A stretch of 64,000 bases of DNA from a bacterium (lineage in GTDB: Bacteria; Bacillota; Clostridia; Christensenellales; CAG-138). Below the pieces are notes generated by a model. It was not told the origin of the DNA, did not search any database, and saw nothing but the letters and a program-made list of their open reading frames with translations. The DNA lies in contig JALFDW010000010.1 of NCBI GenBank assembly GCA_022778545.1, positions 80,137 through 144,136 on the forward strand, in the 5' to 3' direction. Shown one piece after another: positions 59,367-64,000 of this stretch. The position numbers and the translations under genes are program-made. Numbering within the stretch: the stretch's first letter is position 1; every line of letters starts with the position of its first letter.

Positions 59367-60647
59367 ATGATCGACATCAAGCTGCTCCGCGCAAACCCGG
59401 AGCTTGTGAAGGAAAACATCCGCAGGAAATTTCAGGATGAGAAGCTCGCCCTGGTGGACGAGGTGCTTGAGATCGACGCCGAGTGGCGCGCTGCGCACAC
59501 CCGCTGCGATGCGCTGCGCAACCAGCGCAACGTCATCAGCAAGCAGATCGGCGGCATGATGGCCCGCGGCGAACGGGACAAGGCGGAGGAAGCCAAGAAG
59601 GAAGTCGTTGCCATGGCGGATGAGATGGCTGCGCTCGAAGCCCGTGAAACGGAGCTCGAGGCGGAGATCAACAAGCGCATGATGGTCATCCCCAACATCA
59701 TTGACCCGAGCGTGCCCATCGGGAAGGACGACAGCGAGAACGTGGAGCTGCAGCGCTTCGGTGAGCCCATCGTGCCGGATTTTGAAGTGCCTTACCATGT
59801 GGACATCATGGAGCGGCTCCATGGTATCGACCTGGACAACGCCCGCAAAACGAGCGGAAACGGCTTCTATTATCTTTGCGGCGACATTGCGCGGCTGCAT
59901 AGCGCGATCCTATCCTATGCGCGGGATTTCATGATCGACCGTGGGTTCACCTATTATATCCCGCCGTATATGATCCGCGGCAACGTGGTGAGCGGCGTGA
60001 TGAGCTTTGCCGAGATGGACAACATGATGTACAAGATCGAAGGCGAGGATCTTTACCTGATCGGCACGAGCGAACACAGCATGATCGGCAAGTTCATCGA
60101 TTCCTTCCTCACGGAGGAGGAACTGCCGCAGACGCTCACGAGCTATTCGCCCTGCTTCCGCAAGGAGGTCGGCGCCCATGGCATCGAGGAGCGCGGCGTT
60201 TATCGCATCCATCAGTTTGAAAAGCAGGAGATGATCGTCGTCTGCAAGCCGGAGGACAGCGCGGCTTGGTTCGATAAGCTCTGGAACAATTCCGTGGACT
60301 TCTTCCGCTCGCTGGACATCCCCGTGCGCACGATCGAGTGCTGCTCCGGCGATCTGGCCGACCTCAAGGTGAAGAGCATCGACGTGGAGGCATGGTCGCC
60401 CCGCCAGCAGAAATATTTTGAGGTGGGCAGCTGTTCCAACCTGGGTGACGCACAGGCGCGCCGCCTCGGCATCCGCGTGAAAAACAAGCAGAAGGGCAAT
60501 TACTTTGCGCACACGCTGAACAACACAGTTGTGGCGCCCCCGCGCATGCTCATTGCGTTCCTTGAGAACAACCTGCAGGCGGATGGCAGTATCCGCATCC
60601 CCGAACCGCTCCGCATGTACATGGGCGGCAAGGATTGCATCAAGTAA
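59367..60647 (+). CDS. serS: Seryl-tRNA synthetase
   Basis: A 426-residue class II synthetase. The long N-terminal antiparallel coiled coil (about 30-100) grips the variable arm of tRNA-Ser. The catalytic motifs follow: motif 2 around FRKEVGAHGIEERGVYRIHQF and motif 3 in NNTVVAPPRMLIAFLENN. It charges tRNA-Ser (and tRNA-Sec if present). It lies 47 bp after argS with a strong CAGGAGGG site. A GC-rich hairpin without a T-run (about 60665-60686) follows the stop. Confidence 0.95.
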   Translation: MIDIKLLRANPELVKENIRRKFQDEKLALVDEVLEIDAEWRAAHTRCDALRNQRNVISKQIGGMMARGERDKAEEAKKEVVAMADEMAALEARETELEAEINKRMMVIPNIIDPSVPIGKDDSENVELQRFGEPIVPDFEVPYHVDIMERLHGIDLDNARKTSGNGFYYLCGDIARLHSAILSYARDFMIDRGFTYYIPPYMIRGNVVSGVMSFAEMDNMMYKIEGEDLYLIGTSEHSMIGKFIDSFLTEEELPQTLTSYSPCFRKEVGAHGIEERGVYRIHQFEKQEMIVVCKPEDSAAWFDKLWNNSVDFFRSLDIPVRTIECCSGDLADLKVKSIDVEAWSPRQQKYFEVGSCSNLGDAQARRLGIRVKNKQKGNYFAHTLNNTVVAPPRMLIAFLENNLQADGSIRIPEPLRMYMGGKDCIK

Positions 60648-60723
60648 ATTACAGCAAGCCAAGGGCGGGGCGCATTGTTGCGCCCCGCGGCATATGCACG
60701 GAGGAAAGGAGGAAGAATGCCCC

Positions 60724-61152
60724 ATGCGCCGGCTTTTTGCATTGTTGTTTTTCGTGCTGCTGCTTTTTTGCGGCTGTGCCGCTGCGCCTGCCGCAACAGA
60801 ACCTGCCGCAACGCCCGCTGTAACCGAGGCGCTGCCTTCCCCCTCCGCAGTGCCGGAGGAAGGCGGCTCGCTGCTGTATCTTTTGGGTGCGTCGGCCTGG
60901 CAGGACATCTACGATGAAAACTACATCCTTTCGTTTGACATCGTTGGCGGCACGATGACGGAGGAAAACACCGCACTGAAAACAAAGTCAACATACCGTA
61001 TATCGGTTGACAATGATGAACTCTATGCCTGGACAGAAGAAGGCGGCACGCGCAAGCAGCTCCCCTTTGCACTGGAGGATGGCGTGCTCAGCATCGACTA
61101 TGGCGACCCTCTCGGTGTGATCACCTATGCAGCGGTGAAGAAAACGCCCTGA
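60724..61152 (+). CDS. Small lipoprotein of unknown function
   Basis: 142 residues. The signal sequence RRLFALLFFVLLLFCGCAAA has a lipobox ending in Cys near residue 18. An Ala/Thr/Pro-rich spacer (about 20-48) follows, then a compact beta-rich domain of about 90 residues. The ATG at 60724 follows GGAGGAAGA. It is predicted to be anchored outside the membrane. No family is recognised. It could be co-transcribed with serS, 76 bp upstream. Confidence 0.7.
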   Translation: MRRLFALLFFVLLLFCGCAAAPAATEPAATPAVTEALPSPSAVPEEGGSLLYLLGASAWQDIYDENYILSFDIVGGTMTEENTALKTKSTYRISVDNDELYAWTEEGGTRKQLPFALEDGVLSIDYGDPLGVITYAAVKKTP

Positions 61153-61299
61153 AACCGGGAAAAAACGGATTTTGCAACCGAAGGTTGCGGAAGGTATTTC
61201 GCTTGAAAAGCAGAGTTGGTGGCGTTCGGGGCGCGGTTGCGGCTACAATGAGGGCAGAACGAAACCGATGAAAACGAACGGAAAGGATGAACAAACAAC

Positions 61300-62067
61300 A
61301 TGAACATTGAGATCGCAAACCGGCTGGTACAGCTTCGCAAGGCACGCGGCCTTTCGCAGGAGGAGCTGGCGGCACGCCTTGGGCTTTCCCGGCAGGCCGT
61401 GAGCAAATGGGAGCGGGCGGAGGCTTCGCCCGATACGGATAACCTCATTTTATTATCCCGCGTGTATGGCGTTTCCATCGATGAGCTGTTGAGGACAGAG
61501 GACGAGATCCCCGAACCCGAGCCGGAAAAGGGCGTGAAGGTCACCATCAACGGGAAACCGGTGCGCTTCAACGCAAAGGACGGCTTCTATTTCTCCGTGG
61601 GCGATGAGGAGGATGAAGCGGCGTTGCTGCGCGGCGAGAAAAAAGGTGCGGCCGGCCATATCGAAGTGGAACTGGACGATGATGACGACGATGATGACGA
61701 TGATGACAATGATGACAACGATGAGAACAAGCCCTTCTGGAAGGCGTTCCCGTATCCCGTTTTTCTGCTGATCCTGTATCTCTGCATGGGGTTTGCATGG
61801 AATCTCTGGCATCCGGGTTGGATCGTGTTTTTGACGATCCCGATCTATTACCCCATCGTGAACTGGATCTTCGGCAGCCGCAGGCATTCGTTCTGGAAGG
61901 CGTTCCCGTATGTGATGATCATAACGGTGGCGTTCCTGGTGCTCGGGTGCGTCTGGGGACTTTGGCATCCGGCATGGGTGCTGTTCCTGACGATCCCCGT
62001 GTATTATCCGCTCGCGCAGAGAGCAGACCGGCGTTACCGCGCAAAACGCAAAGAGAGCGAAGCATAA
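61300..62067 (+). CDS. XRE-family regulator with poly-Asp linker and duplicated membrane module
   Basis: 255 residues. The N-terminal HTH reads LVQLRKARGLSQEELAARLG and LSRQAVSKWERAEASPDTDN. A beta-rich segment (about 75-125) follows, then an aspartate run (DDDDDDDDDDDNDDND). Two near-identical membrane modules come next: FWKAFPYPVFLLILYLC...WHPGWIVFLTIPIYYP and FWKAFPYVMIITVAFLV...WHPAWVLFLTIPVYYP. Each has two hydrophobic helices. It probably senses a membrane state and controls transcription. The ATG follows GGAAAGGATG. Monocistronic; target unknown. Confidence 0.8.
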   Translation: MNIEIANRLVQLRKARGLSQEELAARLGLSRQAVSKWERAEASPDTDNLILLSRVYGVSIDELLRTEDEIPEPEPEKGVKVTINGKPVRFNAKDGFYFSVGDEEDEAALLRGEKKGAAGHIEVELDDDDDDDDDDDNDDNDENKPFWKAFPYPVFLLILYLCMGFAWNLWHPGWIVFLTIPIYYPIVNWIFGSRRHSFWKAFPYVMIITVAFLVLGCVWGLWHPAWVLFLTIPVYYPLAQRADRRYRAKRKESEA

Positions 62068-62111
62068 CCGGCATATACTTCTGATTATAAAATAATATAA
62101 GGAGGAACCTC

Positions 62112-63608
62112 ATGGAAGAGACGATCCGGCGCTTTAAGGCGCACCTTGCGAAAATGCACGCATACGAACACGCGCTCGGCGTGTTGTATTACGATGCGGA
62201 GACCGTCATGCCCAAAGCGGGCGGGGAAGGCCTTGGTGGCACAGTCGGCGTGCTGAGCGAGGAAAGCTACCGGCTCTCTACCGCGCCGGAACTCAGGGAA
62301 ATGCTCAAAACGCTGCTTGAAAACCGGGCCGCGCTTGACGATGTGACGCGTCGCGAGGCGGAGGAGCTTTCCGAGAACATGGAGCGCATGGAGAAAATCC
62401 CCATGGAGGAGTTTGTTGCCTATCAGATGGCGCAGAGCGAAGCCTCCCGCGTGTGGCACGAGGCAAAGCCTGCAAACGACTATGCCGCCTTTGAGCCGCA
62501 CCTTGCGAAGCTGATCGACTATCAGCGGCGCTTTGCCGGCTATATGCGCCCGGAACTCCCGGCTTATGACGCGCTGCTTGACCAGTATGAAAAGGGCCTC
62601 ACGATGCAGACGCTGGACGCTTATTTTGCGGACATCCGCGCAAAGCTCCTTCCGGTTATCCATGCCATCGCGAAGCGGGGCAGGAAGATCGACACTTCCT
62701 TCCTGCAAAAGGAGTTCCCTATCTGGAAACAGAGGCAGCTTTCGGATTACATTATGCAGGTGATGACGATCGACCGCGCCTGCTGTGCCATCGGCGAGGT
62801 GGAGCACCCGTTCACTACGGGCTTCAACAAGCGCGACATCCGCATTACTACGCACTATCATGCGGACGACCTGCTTTCGAGCTTTTACAGCGTTGTCCAC
62901 GAGGGTGGCCACGCGCTTTATGAGCTCAACACGGGGGACGACCTGTTCTGCTCTCCGCTCGGGACGGGCGCGAGCATGGGCATCCACGAATCACAGTCCC
63001 GCTTCTTCGAGAACATCATCGGCAGGAGCGAGGCGTTCCTCAGGTTTGTGTTCCCCAAAATGCAGGAGCTGTTCCGGGCGGAGCTTGCGGGCGTAACGCC
63101 GCACATGCTCTACCTTGCCGCGAACCGGAGCGAGCCGTCGCTCATCCGCACAGAGGCAGATGAGCTTACATATTCCATGCACATTATGGTGCGCTATGAG
63201 CTTGAAAAGAAGCTTATTGCGGGCGAGCTTTCCACAAAGGAGCTGCCGGAAGCGTGGAACGCGCTTTACAGGGAGTATCTTGGCATTGACGTGCCGGATG
63301 ATACGCGCGGTGTACTGCAGGATTCCCACTGGTCCGGCGGGATGTTCGGCTACTTCCCGTCCTATTCCATCGGCAGCGCGTACGCTTCGCAGATCTACGC
63401 CGCCATGCAGAAGGACATCGACGTGCCCGCACTTGTGGGAAAGGGTGAGCTTGCGCCGGTCGTGGACTGGCTCACGGAAAAAATCTACCGCTTCGGCTGC
63501 ATGAAGAAGCCGGCGGAGCTGATCGAAAACGCCTGCGGTGTGCCGTTTGACCCAACGTATTACACGGACTACCTCACGAAGAAGTATTCTGAAATCTATG
63601 GGCTGTAA
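62112..63608 (+). CDS. M32-family metallocarboxypeptidase
   Basis: 498 residues, full length for carboxypeptidase Taq. The zinc motif HEGGHALYEL is near residue 265. The family motif GIHESQSRFFENIIGRS follows about 28 residues later and supplies the Glu ligand. It removes C-terminal amino acids from peptides in the cytoplasm. AAGGAGGAACC precedes the ATG. It is the last gene in the window, ending at a strong terminator. Confidence 0.94.
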   Translation: MEETIRRFKAHLAKMHAYEHALGVLYYDAETVMPKAGGEGLGGTVGVLSEESYRLSTAPELREMLKTLLENRAALDDVTRREAEELSENMERMEKIPMEEFVAYQMAQSEASRVWHEAKPANDYAAFEPHLAKLIDYQRRFAGYMRPELPAYDALLDQYEKGLTMQTLDAYFADIRAKLLPVIHAIAKRGRKIDTSFLQKEFPIWKQRQLSDYIMQVMTIDRACCAIGEVEHPFTTGFNKRDIRITTHYHADDLLSSFYSVVHEGGHALYELNTGDDLFCSPLGTGASMGIHESQSRFFENIIGRSEAFLRFVFPKMQELFRAELAGVTPHMLYLAANRSEPSLIRTEADELTYSMHIMVRYELEKKLIAGELSTKELPEAWNALYREYLGIDVPDDTRGVLQDSHWSGGMFGYFPSYSIGSAYASQIYAAMQKDIDVPALVGKGELAPVVDWLTEKIYRFGCMKKPAELIENACGVPFDPTYYTDYLTKKYSEIYGL

Positions 63609-63635
63609 TGGGGAGCGTTGGCAGCGCAAAGAGGC

Positions 63636-63695
63636 CTTCACGCGGCTTCGAATCCCCTGAATATAACTGCCGCACAAAAAAACAACACCCCAAAG
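63636..63695. repeat. 60-bp direct repeat, copy 1
   Basis: A 60-base stretch beginning CTTCACGCGGCTTCGAATCC and ending ACCCCAAAG recurs exactly at 63827-63886. In this copy it continues into GGGTGTTGTT, completing a terminator stem. Confidence 0.9.
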
Positions 63696-63707
63696 GGTGT
63701 TGTTTTT
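63681..63707 (+). terminator. Terminator of the M32 peptidase gene
   Basis: AACAACACCC-CAAA-GGGTGTTGTT followed by TTTG. The 5' arm belongs to the 60-bp repeat. Confidence 0.82.
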
Positions 63708-63826
63708 GTGGCGGAGAGAAAGGAATTCAATTCGCGCATCGGCAAGCCCTGCTTGGCTTCCAGCCTGCGCATGGCGGCCTGTGACGCGAATTCCGGCCGC
63801 TAAAACCGCTCCACCGGAGCGGTTTC
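63708..63826. other. Non-coding spacer between the two direct repeats
   Basis: No supported gene. It contains GGCGGAGAGAAAGGAATTC and a 10-bp hairpin, AAACCGCTCC-ACC-GGAGCGGTTT (63804-63826). The minus strand has a 44-codon open frame (63638-63772) without a ribosome binding site that looks like translated repeat DNA. Confidence 0.5.
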
Positions 63827-63886
63827 TTCACGCGGCTTCGAATCCCCTGAATATAACTGCCGCACAAAAAAACAACACCCCAAAGA
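63827..63886. repeat. 60-bp direct repeat, copy 2
   Basis: Identical to 63636-63695, but followed by AGGGTTCAGC, so the terminator 3' arm is lost. This marks the right boundary of the duplicated unit. Confidence 0.9.
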
Positions 63887-63954
63887 GGGTTCAGCTTAGG
63901 GATACCCTAAAACAAGGATATTATTGACTGACACCTTTCAAGCCGGGCCAACAG

Positions 63955-63996
63955 AAAGACCACATAACAGGTTGCGATGTCTGCTGTGTGGTCTTT
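63955..63996 (+). terminator. Hairpin at the window end
   Basis: AAAGACCACA (63955-63964) pairs with TGTGGTCTTT (63987-63996) around a 22-nt loop, with TTCG following. Which gene it serves is not visible; the gene may lie to the right on the minus strand. Confidence 0.5.
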
Positions 63997-64000
63997 TTCG

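Noticed and set aside
63700..63860. tRNA-like look of the minus strand (GGGATTCGAA, GGCGGAGAG)
   Set aside because: The arms do not pair into a cloverleaf. The sequence is better explained as part of a repeat unit with terminator hairpins.
1..64000. CRISPR arrays, prophage, complete insertion sequences, replication origin
   Set aside because: No regularly spaced repeats, integrase, transposase, structural phage genes or DnaA-box cluster were seen. The repeats found are isolated palindromes or a single direct repeat.

Overview
The window reads as chromosome of a strictly anaerobic, GC-rich, gut-type Clostridia (Bacillota). The support is direct: an [FeFe]-hydrogenase operon, an Nfn transhydrogenase, a Rex repressor, an iron-containing alcohol dehydrogenase, strong AGGAGG ribosome binding sites, TTGACA/TATAAT promoters, a CIRCE element, sortase-type surface features and a guanine-class riboswitch. 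I cannot name the genus. Most of the sequence is ordinary, densely packed chromosome. No phage, complete insertion sequence, CRISPR array or rRNA operon is visible.

Layout. 1-10 kb is purine and pyrimidine catabolism. A leftward operon (dihydropyrimidinase, molybdenum-cofactor cytidylyltransferase, guanine deaminase) sits behind a guanine-type riboswitch and is divergent from a rightward set (adenine deaminase, three-subunit xanthine dehydrogenase). Together they would funnel adenine and guanine to xanthine. thrH and the start of a guaA-like gene lie to the left. 10-19 kb holds a large cell-surface protein gene interrupted by an amber codon right after its signal peptide, then carA and an unusual carB-dapF fusion. 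19-26 kb holds small regulators, a tRNA-Ala, a MarR/MATE pair, a CBS protein, a DUF1846 protein and an ECF sigma factor with a membrane partner. A compact hairpin-rich repeat element with inverted ends lies at 26.29-26.49 kb.

26.6-38.7 kb is mixed. It contains a YhaM-type exonuclease, an NlpC/P60 hydrolase, a GIN-domain lipoprotein, a four-gene CoA operon (acetoacetate CoA-transferase, ketoacyl reductase, R-hydratase), ychF, tilS-hpt, arsC, a serine hydrolase and a DUF1292 protein. 38.7-48.4 kb has a heterodimeric ABC exporter, an alcohol dehydrogenase behind a likely Rex box, a CIRCE-controlled hsp20, and metA-metY divergent from a LysR gene.

48.6-56 kb is the redox core: nfnA-nfnB-rex followed by hydrogenase genes hydC-hydB-hydA. 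These interconvert NADH, NADPH, reduced ferredoxin and H2, and Rex would adjust them and the alcohol dehydrogenase to the NADH/NAD+ ratio. 56-63.6 kb has a sortase, an SGNH hydrolase, argS, serS, a lipoprotein, a membrane-linked XRE protein and an M32 carboxypeptidase. The right end (63.6-64 kb) is a repeat-rich non-coding stretch with a perfect 60-bp direct repeat.
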